Assembly: GCA_034387635.1 (NCBI GenBank)
Contig: JAOANU010000002.1
Span: forward strand, 868,001-932,000
Reading direction: 5' to 3'
DNA length: 64,000 bases
Origin: Rhodosporidiobolus odoratus
Lineage: Eukaryota > Basidiomycota > Microbotryomycetes > Sporidiobolales > Sporidiobolaceae
Below, one piece after another: positions 1-13,350 of the stretch. Made by a program: the position numbers and the translations under genes. Position 1 is the stretch's first letter. Every line of letters begins with the position of its first letter. The notes beneath the pieces were generated by a model. It saw only the letters and a program-made list of their open reading frames with translations, made no database searches and was not told the DNA's origin.

Positions 1-62
1 CCCCCTTGTCACAGCCCCCACTTTGAGTATCACTCCCATACTGACCCTTATTCCACACACAG

Positions 63-1363
<1,301 letters not shown>

Positions 1364-2395
1364 GCGGCCTGTCCCCCTGATGCTCTTCCTCGTCGTGTCT
1401 TGCCCCGGTCTGTAAGATGTGGATGGGTGGTTGGCGGTAGAGCAGTACGTGTACCAGTGCCAAGGACATACCCCGACTTGCTTCCCCTTTCTCTAGGTAC
1501 TCTTGCCCCCTCGTCTCGTGTCTCCCCTTCCGGCGTTATTCGCCCACTATCCGCTGTCCCATACCTCTCCGTCGTGCGTCCCCGCCCCGTGTTACGTCGC
1601 CCTAGTCCTGTGTTTCTTCTCTTCACTTTGTGCTATTCCAACACTTTGCAGACTATGTCACGCAAGGAGCTCGACTGGGCACGGCAGCGGACAGAGTACC
1701 GCGATATCCCATTTCGGCGGCCTCCGACGATGGGAACCGTGTGCATTGGTGTGCATTTCTTCCGACGTGTTATTATTTGCCTCCCAGTTTCGTCAGTTGA
1801 CGGAGGATTGCACGCGTCTTGCGTTATCACTCCATCCTCCGCACCTAGAGACGCACGCCGGCACACCGCTGAGGTGGCGGGCAGGGGCCTGGTTCCGCGA
1901 CGAGCATGCGGTTCACAGTGAAAAGTTTCGCCTAGATCAGGAATAGACCGTTCGGTAGCCGCGCGGTCAACTTCGAAGCCGCGCTGCTAGAGTCTGCCGT
2001 CCACACTTGACCACTTATCCTCCGCATCTTTCTCATTGCACTCTTGAATCCTCAAGCATCACTTCTTCGTAAGCCCGCTTTTCTGCCTCCAGCCCCACTC
2101 TCTCCAGCCTCCTCCCGACCTTCTCAACTTGCTATCGTCCTTCATCCTCGCACATCTTCCCACCGCGTGGTGCGTGCGGTCGCAATCGTTCTTCCTGAGC
2201 ACGAAACTGCAGCCGCTGACTTCTGTCTCCCTCGCACGTCTTCCCGCTGCAAACACCTCGCTCGCGTCCGCCTCTTTCCCTTTCTCATCCTCGACTCGCT
2301 CCTTGACCCGTTGCCCGACTATCCACGGTCCGCGATCGCCACCAAAACCCTTCTCTCAAACGACGCGCCTCTCTCTCGCCCGTCTCCGCTAGACC
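1364..2395. other. Intergenic region between Rab11 and the peptide transporter
   Basis: About 1.0 kb with no recognisable gene. Short open frames occur on both strands but show no family motif and no consistent splice chain. The last 350 bases before the next start are C/T-rich, as expected for a fungal promoter and 5' leader. Confidence 0.5.
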
Positions 2396-4921
2396 ATGTC
2401 CGGTCTCGACCCTACCGAAGCATCCCTCGCCGCACTCGCCCACGAGGCCCAGCACGTCTCCGATGCCCACGAAGACAAGGACGTCAAGGGTGGCTTCTCT
2501 CTCGACGAGAAGCGGGCCAGTTCGCCCTCGACCGATGCGGAGGAAGAGGATTATCCTGGCAAGCCTACTCGGGAGGAACTTGACACTTTGCGCCGTGTTC
2601 CCGGTCCCATCAGTGCTGCCTCTTTCTTGATTGGCTTCATCGAACTTGCCGAGCGGTTCTCGTACTATGGCTGCACGGTCGTCTTCACCAACTTCATGTG
2701 CGCCTTTTCCTCTTTGTTCAAGGAGCTCCTTCCCTCCTTCCTATTCTGTATGATCCTTGCAGGCCGCACATAGCTGACTTGGCTTCTTACCACTATGCAG
2801 CCAGCACTCTCTGCCCGAAGGCTCCACTACCGGCTCCTCGCGGGCGGACCAGACCTCCGGCGCCCTCGGCATGGGTCAACAAGCCTCGACGGGTCTCACC
2901 ACCTTCAACCAATTCTGGGTGTACACCTGCCCTCTCTTCGGAGCTTGGATTGCCGACACTTACTGGGGTCGCTACAAGACCATCTGCGTAGCGGTCGTCA
3001 TCGCCCTCATCGGTCACGTCCTCCTCGTCGCCTCCGCTGCCCCGTCGGTGATCGCGAAGCCCGACAGCGCTATAGGGGCTTTCGCCATCGCCATCGTCAT
3101 CATGGGCATTGGAACGGGCATGTTCAAGTCCAACATCTCGCCACTCATCGCGGAGCAGGTTGCCACTCACCCTCTTTACGTCAAGGAGCACAAGGACGGG
3201 ACCCGCGTCCTCGTCGACCCTGCGCAGACCTCCGCTCGCATGTACATGTGGTTCTACGGCTGCATCAACGTTGGCGCTCTCGCCGGACAGCTTGGTGAGC
3301 AGCCTTTCTTATGATATGCACGCAAGTCGGACCTCAACTGATTAAATCGCACCTTTCCCTGTACTTCTCTATCCTCCTCATGTAGGCATGGTCTACGCCG
3401 AAAAGAACGTCGGCTTCTGGCTCGCCTACCTTCTTCCTACCATTGTTTTCGCCCTCACTCCTATCGTCCTCTATCTCGGCCGCAACCGCTACGTTCGGAC
3501 TCCTCCCGCCGGCGTCTCCGTCCTTGGCAAGTCGTTTCGCACCGTCGGCGTTTGCTTCAAGGGCAAGTGGCTCAAGCCCAAGCTCTGGTACCGCGACGAT
3601 TTCTGGGCCCCTGCGTACCAGATGGCCGAGCTCCCTGCTTCTGAGCGGCCGTCCTGGGCGACTTGGGACGAGAATTGGGTTGGCGAAGTTCGACGTGGTT
3701 TCAAGGCGTGCCAGGTCTTCGCCTACTTCCCGCTTTACTGGCTCACTTACAACCAGATTGTATGTTTTTTCGCGTTCTTCGCCTTGTCCGCCACATGTCG
3801 CCACCCCCCCGTTCTTTCAGCACCTCCCACTCACTTCATCACGCTCGCTGCCCTGTGTCCGAGCATGCGCTGACGTGCCTCCGTTCCCTGCAGAACAACA
3901 ACCTTACCAGTCAAGCTGCCGTCATGAACACTCACGGAATCCCCAACGACGTTCTCTCCAACCTCGACCCCTTCGCTCTACTCATCCTCATCCCCATCCT
4001 CGACCTCCTCATCTACCCCGCTCTCCGCAAAGCCGGCATCAACTTCAGTCCGGTCAAGCGTATCTTCGCCGGGTTCATGTGCGGCTCGCTCGCCATGGCT
4101 TGCGCCGCTATCACTCAGCACTTCATCTATGCCAAGTCGGTTTGCGGTACCAGCGCTGCGACTTGCGATGCGGAGCCTTTCGTCCCGACCCTTAATGTCT
4201 GGATCCAGACTCCTTGTGCGTTCAGTTCCTTTTCTGTTGCAGCTGCCTCGAGCTCTTCAATCGTCGCTCGACCCGTGCTCTGCATTTCTAGCCTACTGCG
4301 TTTTCTTCACTTGCGTTGGATCGAGCTGACTTGGTGTCCTGCTTCCGTCCTTACTCGTGCAGCCTACGTCCTGATCGCTCTCTCCGAGATCTTCGCTTCG
4401 GTTACTTCCCTTGAGTATGCTTACACCAAGGTAAGCTCCCTCTTTCTTCAGTAATCTCTAGCTTCTCTCTTCTCTCTTGTCTCTTCTCTCTTGTCTCTGC
4501 TCTCTTCTCTCTTGTCTCTGCTCTCTTCTCTCTTCGAGAACTTCGCCATGCTTGACCTTTCGGGCACGCTGACACCCACTCACACGCAGGCCCCGAAGAG
4601 TATGCGCTCGATGGTCATGGCCGTCGGTCTCTTCACTACCGCTCTCGCAGCTGCTATTGGCGAGGCTTTCATCTCACTCTCCGAAGACCCGCTCCTCGTC
4701 TGTACGTCATCTCCCTTGCCCGTCAAGCAGGAGAAGGAGAACTAACCTCTTTCTTTTCTGCCGCAGGGAACTACGGTGTTATGGCCGTTCTCGCTTTCAT
4801 CGGCGGTCTCGCCTTCTGGTTCAACTTCCGAGACGCCGACAAGCGCGAGAACGAGATGAACGCGATTGGAGAAGGTCATGCTGAGAAGGCCAAGCAGGCG
4901 GCCAAGGACCTCCAGGTATGA
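2396..4921 (+). CDS. PTR2: PTR2-family proton-coupled di/tripeptide transporter
   Basis: Plasma-membrane POT/PTR2 (MFS) transporter importing di- and tripeptides with protons. Exons 2396-2697, 2801-3294, 3386-3759, 3894-4215, 4363-4430, 4590-4701 and 4767-4921 give 608 aa, the usual fungal length. Seen: acidic, charged N-terminal tail (about 65 residues); IGFIELAERFSYYG leading into TM1, the place of the E-x-x-E-R/FYxxG motif; GQQAST then FNQFWVYTCPLFGAWIAD; GIGTGMFKSNISPL, the PTR signature; and late hydrophobic segments around FIGGLAFWFNF. The start is the first ATG of the exon carrying the acidic tail. The stop TGA overlaps a possible donor (gtatga), so a longer C-terminus cannot be fully excluded. 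Membrane topology is inferred from the family. Confidence 0.93.
4441..4535 (+). repeat. Pyrimidine microsatellite inside a PTR2 intron
   Basis: Imperfect tandem array built from tctcttctctcttgtctctg-like units, lying in the intron at 4431-4589. It is purely C/T with sporadic G and expands an otherwise typical intron to 159 nt. Confidence 0.75.
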
Positions 4922-6359
4922 AGCGGGTTTATGGGTTATTCTTCTACAACTCTGCTACAGTATTATATCAGGTTGCTTTGCGCAATATGAGGGATTTGTA
5001 CATGAATCTGATCACCGCTCTGTTCGCCCAAATTGATATGTTCCATTGTGCTGCTCGTGTTGAGGCTAACATCTTACTGCGTTGTTACTGCGAACGCGGC
5101 CTCTTTGTAGCGCGATCCCGTGTCAAACACGTGGGAGCCCCGACGGACTGACACGTAACTATACATAAGTGCGGGAGAAGGCTAGCTGAGCTCGTCTGCC
5201 CAAGCGCCTACACAGCGTCCCTCGAACCTGGACTTCCGTGCATTGGCCAAGGAGGAGCCTCACTAGGGCGTCAGCGCGCTGCGTGCGCGAAGCAGTCCAG
5301 CCTTTGCTTGTGACTTTTCTACCCGCACTTGAGAAGGTCCGGAAATGTGAACAGGCCGCGAAGGATGCGATCTATGGCACACTGGCAGAGCCTGGCTTTG
5401 TGGGATATACCGAGGAGTCGCTGCCTATATGGGTAGCGGAGCAAGACAATGGGGGAGGTTCAGTGGCTTCATTGCAGGCTCCATTCACCTCTTGCACGGG
5501 CTAGTGGTTGCTCGGTGCACTCTTTGAGGCAAAGTTGTGTTGCTAGGAATAGTCATGCTACATAGCACGAACAGACGAGGGGCTTCGAGATGGATGGGGT
5601 GGGAGCAAGACGAGGAAAGTACCAACCGGACCTTCTTGCATTAGTCGTCTTCAGCCGCGCTTCACAGTGCACCATCATCTGCCTTCTGCCAGATTGGCAG
5701 AGTGTCGAAGTGCTCCACCCTTGACGGGTATGAGCTAGTGGTCGCGGCGATTGCGCGCAGAGAAGAGAAGCAACTCCTCGTGCTTTCCGTTTCGATTGAC
5801 TACTCAACGCCGGGCAGTAGCACGAACCCAGCTCCTCCGAAGCATCGATACTCAAATTCGGGAAACTATGACGCAAATCGAGCCACGCTGGCGGACGAGC
5901 CATTCGACGAGGAAAGCTGGCCTATTGTGCACAGGAAAACGGCATGCTGGTTTACAAGATAGTTACGGGGATAGGCGGTAAGACACGGAGCCGAGTACGA
6001 TTGATGACGAATTCTGTGGCAAGCCCCGGCTAGAAAGGAACACAGTAAGCGCTAAGTGCTGCATTGCGAGGAAGAAAAGGCGAGGTATAAGGGTTCGCGA
6101 GCCCACGAACCCCAGCGGAGCTCTCGAGTGTACAGACGTACGCTGCACTCCCTGTATCAACTGCTGCAAGTCGAACGAGGAGAACCGAGGTGATAGTCGA
6201 GGAGCAGGAGCCTTCGGACAAGCCGAGGAAAATGGGGAAGAAGGAAGCGATCGCGACCGGGCGAAGGCCGCCCCAACGACGACTTGATCAGTGATAACCT
6301 CCGGAAACCTCTCTCCTCTCTCTCTTCTCCCGTCCGCTCCAAGCCATCAAAGTACCGCC
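4922..6359. other. 1.4-kb intergenic region without a recognisable gene
   Basis: Open frames at 5238-5504 (+) and 5553-5903 (-) have no family motif, no clear introns and a codon choice unlike neighbouring genes. I see no tRNA, repeat or transposon signature. It probably holds the PTR2 3' UTR and the promoter of the acyltransferase gene. Confidence 0.5.
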
Positions 6360-8665
6360 ATGCTGCTTGACGGCACTGCTGGCTACCTCGGGGGCCTTTT
6401 GGGAGCTTCCGTACGCTACTCGTTCTTCTCCTCACACTTCTCCTCGTTCCCTCAACTGATCACACTCTCCTTCAACAGCCCGACCAGATCAAGGTCATCC
6501 TGCTTCTCGTCGGTTCAGTGCCGCTGTCAATGGCCTTCCCCTACTTCCCTTCGACCACTCGCTCATCGCTTGCGCACCTCTACGCCCTCATTCCATGCGT
6601 CCTCTTCCTCTGCTTCACCCTCGACCTCCGCTGGGGCTTCTTTGAGCTCCTTGCCGACACCATGGCTACATGGTTCATCGCGAAGATCGGCGTAGCTGGA
6701 AACTGGGGACGAGCGATGCCTTGGGCAGTGTTCGCCGTCGTTATGGGTCACCTTGCCTACAAGTCCGTTCTTCTACAGCGGTTCTGCTCTCTTTTCCGTG
6801 CGTTTGGCTGACGTCTACCTTCGCAGCCATATTCTCACCCACATTGCTGCCGTCCCTTCGACCACGATCGAAATCACCGGCAGTGAAATGGTCATGTGCA
6901 TGAAGCTTATTTCCTTTGCCTGGTCCGTTTACGATGGCACCCGACCCGAGTCGGAGCTCGATGCGACTCAAAAAGCGTCCAAGATCGAGGGCGTGCCGGG
7001 CCTCCTGCCGTTCTTGGGCTATGCGTAGGTCGTTCTCTTTCTGGTCCATTCGCCCTCCACGAAGCCTAATCTTATGCGCTTGTATAGCTTCTTCTTCCCT
7101 TCCATCTTGGCCGGTCCTGCATACACCTTCAACTCTTACATCGCCTTCACCTCCCACAAGCTCTTTGCAAAGGAACAACCCGGCTCGTCCTCTGCCAAGC
7201 CTGACCCGACTGTCATCCCGCCAGGCAGGAGACGCAAGGCGATGAAGCGTTTGGTGACCGGTATCATCTACCTTGGTCTCTTCTCTGTCTACGGCGGACA
7301 ATGGAGCCTGGAGAAATTGCTTGACAAAAACTATGTCGCAAGCAGCTCTTTCTGGCAGAAGTACGTACAGCTTATTACATCCTTCGGTCCGATTCGCCTG
7401 ACATTCCCCTTGATGGTAGATTCCTCCTCATGAACGTTGCTGGCTTCATCGCCCGCGCCAAGTACTACGCTGTGTGGTGCATCGCGTAAGTCCCGCATGC
7501 CCTTCGCAGTCCCCACCACCCGCCCTTGCTGACCCTTCCCTTGCTCAGCGAATCTGCCTTCATCATCTCCGGCTTCGGCTACAACCCCGCGACAAAGCAC
7601 TACGACGCATCTCGCAATGTCCGCATCCGCAATATCGAGTTGACCCCGAACTTCAAGGTAGGCAGCTATCTTTCCCCGCTTGCCCTTCTCTAGCTTACAC
7701 GGTGCTATCCGAACAGGTCCTCCTCGATTCGTGGAACATGAATACGAATGTCTGGCTTCGCGAATGCATTTACAAGCGTGTTGCGAAGAAAGGCAAGAAG
7801 CCTGGGTTCGTCCTCGTCCTCCTCATTCCTCCGGCGAGCTGTTACTTCAGCTTCCGTTCTAACGCTCAACCCTTCAACATAGCTTCAAGAGCACCCAGAT
7901 TACTTTCATCACCTCCGCACTGTAAGCCGACCCTCTGTCTACTACTTTCCTGCCTATACTTACAAGCCTCCGATTGCAGCTGGCACGGCGTCAATCCTTG
8001 CTACCTTATGACCTTTGTTCTCGGAGGCTTCTGCCAAGCTCTCAACCGCTCTCTCCGTGCTGGTCTCCGTCCTTTCTTCCTTCCTCCCGGCGCGCTTATC
8101 AACCCCAACCCGGCTGCCGCTCCTATTACCGCGCCGGAGATCAAGGTCAAGGCCTCCGCTTCGCAACCGCCCAAGGTCAGGATCGCGCCTCCACCCCAAA
8201 CCTTCCTCAAAACGCTTTACGACATTGCGGGAACGGTCTCGACACTGGTCGTCTTGGTAAGTAGCCAGCCTTCTTTGCGCCCCGCCTTTTACATGGTCCC
8301 ATACTGACATGGCTTCCTGGCAGAACTTCGCCGTCGTGCCTTTCCTCCTGCTCAACGTCTCGGCCTCCATTGCGGCATGGAAAGCCGTCCACTTCTACGG
8401 CCTCTACCTCGTCTTCATCCCCTTCTTCGTCCTCAACATGTTTGAAGGACTCGGTCACCTCAAGCGTACCCAGAAGAAGCGCGACTCTCGTGCACTAACC
8501 GGCCTGGAAAAGGAGCAGGAGAAGAAGAGGGTCGAATGGGAGAAGCAGGAGGAGCGCAAGAGGCTCAGCAGAGGACAAGGAGTACCGAGTTTGGGCATGG
8601 ACGTCGAGGCTATGGTCGAGGAAGAAGAGAAGCAAGCGGCGAGGAACGTGCAGAAGGAGCTGTGA
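6360..8665 (+). CDS. ALE1: ALE1/LPT1-type MBOAT lysophospholipid acyltransferase
   Basis: ER-membrane MBOAT enzyme that re-acylates lysophospholipids (Lands cycle). Ten exons: 6360-6410, 6479-6762, 6827-7024, 7088-7360, 7420-7485, 7549-7657, 7717-7805, 7883-7921, 7980-8256 and 8324-8665; 575 aa. Seen: many hydrophobic segments; SWNMNTNVWLRECIYKRV, containing the conserved Asn (about residue 336-338); and ALWHGVNPCYLMTF with the MBOAT catalytic His (about residue 372). The tail (last about 70 residues) is a charged, Lys/Glu-rich coiled stretch. The short first exon encodes a small N-terminal cap before TM1. Start chosen because the ATG lies in frame just upstream of the first donor. Acyl-donor preference cannot be read from sequence. 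Confidence 0.92.
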
Positions 8666-8977
8666 AGGGGCTTACGTTGTCGTGGGGGTCGGAAGGGGGA
8701 AAAGGGCTTGACTAGAAGGATCAAGGAAACAAGTAGAGGGATTTTTTGATACATACTCGGGATTTGTGCCATTCTTCGTACCTGTACCATTCTCATCTGG
8801 CTTGCAAGCGACGACGTCTTTTAATCTGTTGAGGTGTGGAAAAAGGCCGAGGCGATGCGAGGGCCGAGCCGGACCGGAAGAAGTTGAGACCGGACCTTCT
8901 GCTCCTTCCTGCCCCTGCCCATCTCCGTTTCAGCCGATTCTGCACCTGACCTTGCTTCTTTCACTCCCTTTCGAGCC
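8666..8977. other. Short intergenic spacer
   Basis: About 310 bases between two same-strand genes. It holds the ALE1 3' UTR and a C/T-rich leader before the next ATG; nothing else seen. Confidence 0.5.
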
Positions 8978-10247
8978 ATGCGCTCGCCGTCAGCAGCAGA
9001 TACAGACCCGCAGTCACGCTGGGAACTACGCCGGAAGCAATGGCTCTCCCGCTCGCCCTCTTCCCCGCCTTCATCTTCATCTCATTCAACCCTTCAATCC
9101 ACCTCAACCTCACCTCGAGAAGACGCCTCCCTGCCGTCAGCACGATCAAAGCGTAAGAAGGACCCACTCTTTCAGCAACGAATCGCCACGCTTGAAGCAA
9201 TGCTGAGGAACGCCAACTCCGCCGCCTCAGGTTCCAGCGAAGGCCTCTTGAGCGCCCCATCACCCTTGTTGGCCGTTCCTGCCCTGGCCCCGGCAGCAAA
9301 TGGGGGAGCAGGCGGGGCGGAGTCGGGTCCGGGCAGCAGCGGAAGCCATGTGACCCTCAAGGGAAAAGGAAACGGAAAAGCCAGGGAGGTGCCGATGGGC
9401 GAAGACGAGGCCGATGGGGGCGACGTGGTTGGGTACGAGAGGGAAGGTGATGGTGAGGACAATACGAAAGAGCTGAAGAAGGTCAGCGAGGTACGTCTGC
9501 CGTCCGCCTTTTTTCGCGAGTCGGTGAAAGGTTGCTCGTGAAAGAGCAGCGGTCATCTCGTCTGCTCTGCCACGCTTGTACAGCCCATACTGAATGCTCG
9601 TGACACCCTCCAGGGCATCTTCCTCGCGTTCAAGCAGAACCGAGCTCTGAAGGAACCGCTGCCACTATCCCTTGTTGTGTGTAACTCTTAATCTCCCTTG
9701 TCAGCGCCTTGCTCATGCCTCTTTGCTGCAGACCTCCCTCCTCTACCGCTCCTGGACCCTCGACGGCACAATACCAGCGAACTACAATCCGAATACCGCC
9801 GAGCCCGAACCTCCCATGCCCATTCCTCGTTCTTTCGCCGCCATGGCGTACGCTTCGCCCACTACGACATCCGCTGTGCCTTCGCCGGTTCCCTTCTTAG
9901 ACGGACCTACAGTCCTTCCCTCTTCAAGTAAGGACGGCGCACCGCTGCCTTCACTTCTTGGCGCGCTCGCTGCACATAACCCCAACGCAGTCACTCCCCT
10001 TCCGTCGTCTTCCTCCCCAAATGCCCCGCCTCCCATGTCTCCACTCGGTGCAACAACAGTGTCAGGAGCAGCAGATACACAAAGTGAGATGCCTTCACCG
10101 CCTGTACCGCCCAAGCAACCCGACCCAGCACCGGATCTCGAAGGCATGGGCGCATGCGGGGAGAGCGGGAAACTCAAGCTGGACATGATGCGAGGCAGTC
10201 GCTGGAGGACTGAGCGGGACGTGGCGAGCGGGAGTGATGTCATGTAA
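8978..10247 (+). CDS. Gag1-like (DUF4050) domain protein
   Basis: Exons 8978-9490, 9614-9676 and 9732-10247 give 363 aa. Most of the protein is low-complexity Ser/Pro-rich sequence. Conserved-looking pieces are SRWELRRKQWLSR near the N-terminus, LFQQRIATLEAML, then FLAFKQNRALKEPLPLSLV joined to TSLLYRSWTLDGTIP. That arrangement resembles the fungal DUF4050/Gag1-like domain (a basic W-xx-R-xx-W start and a PL-x-LS-x-hV...W motif). Known members have been linked to TORC1 control in yeast, but no function can be inferred here beyond family resemblance. The donor after CTTGTT was chosen to keep frame; a gtgtgt/gtgtaa choice exists there. Confidence 0.6.
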
Positions 10248-10480
10248 CCGAGGAGGCAAGCGGGACTCTCTACCTCTCTGTCCGGACAGGAGGGAACAGA
10301 ACGGATACAAGCGGTTTTATTTTTGCAGGCCCCGAGCCGAGCGTCGGGGCTTGTACAGGATGTAAGTAGGCGAGAGGGAGGAGGGGAAGGGTATATGCGG
10401 GATTCTGAGTGGGAAGGGCGGGGTATCGACGGGTTGTATACAGCTAGTCAATGAGATGCAGGTGTTGAGGCGAGGCGATT

Positions 10481-11025
10481 CTATCGTGCAGGCGGCGCAA
10501 CCTGTAGCAGACTCTTGGTTAGACACTGTTGGTTCTCTCTTCGTTATTCTACTCGCACGCAAGCAATCTAGCAGGGTTTCCCGTAGCTAGCGACTGTGCA
10601 GCGCGGAAGAAGGAGAGGGTGGAAGAGAACGGAAAAACGCACGAGAACGACACCATCTCCACGGACGAACAGCATGTCGGCATTGCGCTTGACGGTCTGC
10701 ACGAACAACCACTTACATTAGCCACGTGGAGGAAGCAACCCGGGCAGAAAGGCGGCTCACTCGGACGACGTCCTGTCCCGAGGCATCGTCGGTGTCGACA
10801 ACAAAAATGGTCTCTTCGACGTCGCTCAGAACCATGTTCATGTGACCGTCGTAGGCCTAGACAGTTTGTCATGAGCTAAGACGTACTGCTACTGCAACAG
10901 AATGAAGATGAACGGACATGAAGGACACCCCTCAATTCCCTGTCTCCCCTCAGCTTAACAAAGACGCGCTCTGAGAGCGAGACCCTGATGAGATCGAATG
11001 GCTCCGTGATAGCGTTGGCTGCCAT
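10481..11025 (-). CDS. LSM3: LSm3, core subunit of the U6-binding and mRNA-decay LSm rings
   Basis: Sm-fold protein, subunit of both the nuclear LSm2-8 ring on U6 snRNA and the cytoplasmic LSm1-7 decapping ring. Minus-strand exons 11025-10918, 10856-10761, 10696-10643 and 10501-10481 give 92 aa, the normal LSm3 length. Seen: [26 protein letters not shown] (Sm1), [17 protein letters not shown] (Sm1 end) and [12 protein letters not shown] (Sm2), ending VAPPAR. The last coding exon is only 21 nt. It is missed if only long open frames are considered. It lies head to head with the U1-C gene, 377 bp between start codons. Confidence 0.93.
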
Positions 11026-11402
11026 TCTAGGTGTCTGTAGCGGTGTTGAGGTGGATTGCAAGAGCGAGAGAGATGAGACGCAAAGGGTTGGAATCCCACA
11101 TCTCGCTACCGCTTGTTGGAGAACTGTCCGTTCGGCGAACAGGGTCAACAAGCACTCAAGACTATACCCGCACACTTCGTCTGCTCGTCCCAGACCGATC
11201 CGTCTATTTCCTCGTCGCCCTCCAGGCCATCCAAATCTGGTCCACCGTACAGCGAATACGAACGCATTATACGAAAGTAGGCGAAAAGGTACGCACAGCT
11301 CTTGCACTCGCGCCTTGACATCGCTAACCCGCACTATGCAGATCTCGCTTTCTCCGCTCCGCCAGCCTCGTTCTCCCTGTTCATCCTCCTTAGCACGGCA
11401 GC
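11026..11402. promoter_or_regulatory. Shared divergent promoter of LSM3 and U1-C
   Basis: 377 bp separate the two start codons. The stretch has an open frame (11031-11318) but no domain, and serves as the only upstream region for both genes. A bidirectional promoter is inferred from position, not from a seen motif. Confidence 0.55.
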
Positions 11403-12649
11403 ATGGGCAAATACTACTGCGACTACTGCGATGTGCGTGTCCTCTGCTCTTGACCGCTCAGCGTCGTCCATCTGATATCCTCTTCTTTCTTTTTCAACTG
11501 GATTGCAGGTTTTCCTCACCCACGACAGTGCTTCTGGTGAGGCACATCTGGTCTCGTCCTCTGTCGGTCATACCTGTGAGCGTCTACTGATCAGCTTCTT
11601 GCGCCTACAGTGCGGCGAGCACACAATGCCGGTCGTAATCACCTCTCCAACGTGCGGGATTACTATGCCTGTAAATCTCCTAGCTCCTTCCTAACCTGCT
11701 TTCTATGCGCACTGACTCGTCCATAACCTTGCTTGTGCCGCAGCTCTCGGCAACGACAAAGCGCAAGACTTGATCGACCAGATTGTTCGAGCCTTTGAAA
11801 CGGGACAGCGTGGACCTGGAGAGGCTAGGATCCTGCAAATGACTGCCGGAGGTCTGCCAGTGGGCATGGTTGGAGTTGGAGAAGGCGGCGCTCCTTGTAC
11901 GTCGATATACCCAACCCCGTCTCGCTCTACAACCCGCCTCTCCATGCTCACATTCCTCGTTGATGCTGACAATGTACGCTATTCTGCACAGTGCGATTCG
12001 CCGGACCCGCTACTTCTGCCCCGCTTCCAGGCGCAATGACCGGTCCGCCTCCCAGCCTTCCCCCAATGACTGGCGCCAATGCCTCGTTCGGCGGCGCCCC
12101 AATGCGATTCGGCAGCGGGCCCGTACCTCCTCCCTCTCAAGAGCAACAAGGACCGCCTGGCTTTGGAACGCCTGGTCCGCCTCCAGGAGGACGGATGGGT
12201 CCGCCGGGTGGCTTTGGAAGTCCGGTACCGCCGCCTGCGATGGGAGGGATGGGAGGACCGCCGCCCGGTAAGCGCTCTATCCAGACTACGAAATCTACAC
12301 TCGAACCTCATCAGCTAGCGAGGCCTTGTCTCTCTCCTTGCCAGCATACTGACCTTTCTTCGTCTGTCCTTGCGCAACCTTCCCCCGCACCTATTCTCCC
12401 CGGTCGCCGTCGTGACGCACCGCAGGTTTCCGGCCCCCACCCGGCGCTCCTCCTCCCGGTTTCTTCCCCGGCCCCGGCGGTCCCCCTCCTCCCGGCGGTA
12501 TGGGCGGCAGCGCCCCAGGAGCCGGACCTATGGGCGGCGCAGCTCCTCCTCCTGCTCAAGCTGGGCCGGCACCTGCGGGTGCACCTGGTGGGGCTAAGCT
12601 GATCAATGGACTCAATCCGGAACGGGCGAGGATGTTGGGGTTGATTTAG
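11403..12649 (+). CDS. YHC1: U1 snRNP subunit U1-C
   Basis: U1-C stabilises U1 snRNA/5' splice-site pairing in early spliceosome assembly. Exons 11403-11432, 11509-11536, 11611-11670, 11744-11896, 11992-12267 and 12426-12649 give 256 aa. Seen: [19 protein letters not shown] start with the C2H2 finger (Cys6, Cys9, His24, His30), [13 protein letters not shown] helix, then a long Pro/Gly/Met-rich tail (PPPG repeats) ending [11 protein letters not shown], a C-terminus typical of U1-C. The tail is longer than the human counterpart. The tiny first two exons (30 and 28 nt) explain why no long open frame shows the start. Confidence 0.95.
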
Positions 12650-13278
12650 GGGCCGAGTGATGGAAATGTTGTGTTCCGAAGATGGGGTTCGCGAGGAGAG
12701 CCGGGTTGTGGTCGAGGATGAGGACTGCAGCTCGGAGCAGTTGTAATGCCTCATGTCATATATCTACCTTACCTCACCCTGCGGCAGATGAGTCGCTTTA
12801 TCCTTACAACAATGACAAGGCAGCGACAGACGCGGCAAACGAGTCAAGTCGCGCTCAAGAGCGTAGAAAGACTTGCTCTGGAAATGCTGCTACGACAGAT
12901 GGTAGGCTACAATAGGACCACACCAAACCCCCAGGGTCAAACCTGCTATGCGCGTGTGCTCTTCCCAAAATCCTCCTTCTGAAAAGCCTCATCTCGGTGG
13001 CTCAACTGGCTCATCGCACAGCAGTCCCGTCACGGCGCATACCCTCTCCCTCATCCGTCTTTTCCCTCTCTGCATCGCAGCTCTCCACCGTTCTCTCCAC
13101 AGTCTCAACCCCTTCGGTTCCTCCCCACCTGCAGACCCTCCCTCTTGCCCCGGAACCGCACTACCTCCAGCCGCTATCCGTTCCCGCTCCCTCTCTTGCC
13201 ATGCCAGCCGGGCTCCGTCGAGTTTTGCCCGGACGGTTCGGGTGAATTGAGATGGGACGGGCTCGAAGGGGAAGGGTT
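12650..13278. other. Intergenic region between convergent genes
   Basis: About 0.6 kb between the U1-C stop and the possible 3' end of the Ups-like gene. An open frame at 12997-13245 (+) is Ser/Pro-rich with no motif; I do not call it. Confidence 0.45.
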
Positions 13279-13350
13279 TCAGGGGGCCGGAGGAGAGTAG
13301 TTGGTGAGAGGTCGAGGGACGGAGGAGGAGTTCCGAGATGAGGGAGATAC

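Noticed and set aside
3663..4454. 263-aa plus-strand open frame across PTR2 exons
   Set aside because: It reads through two clear introns; only part of it is in the transporter frame.
11031..11318. 95-aa open frame between LSM3 and U1-C
   Set aside because: It fills the divergent promoter, lacks a family motif and its possible intron does not lead to a sensible second exon.
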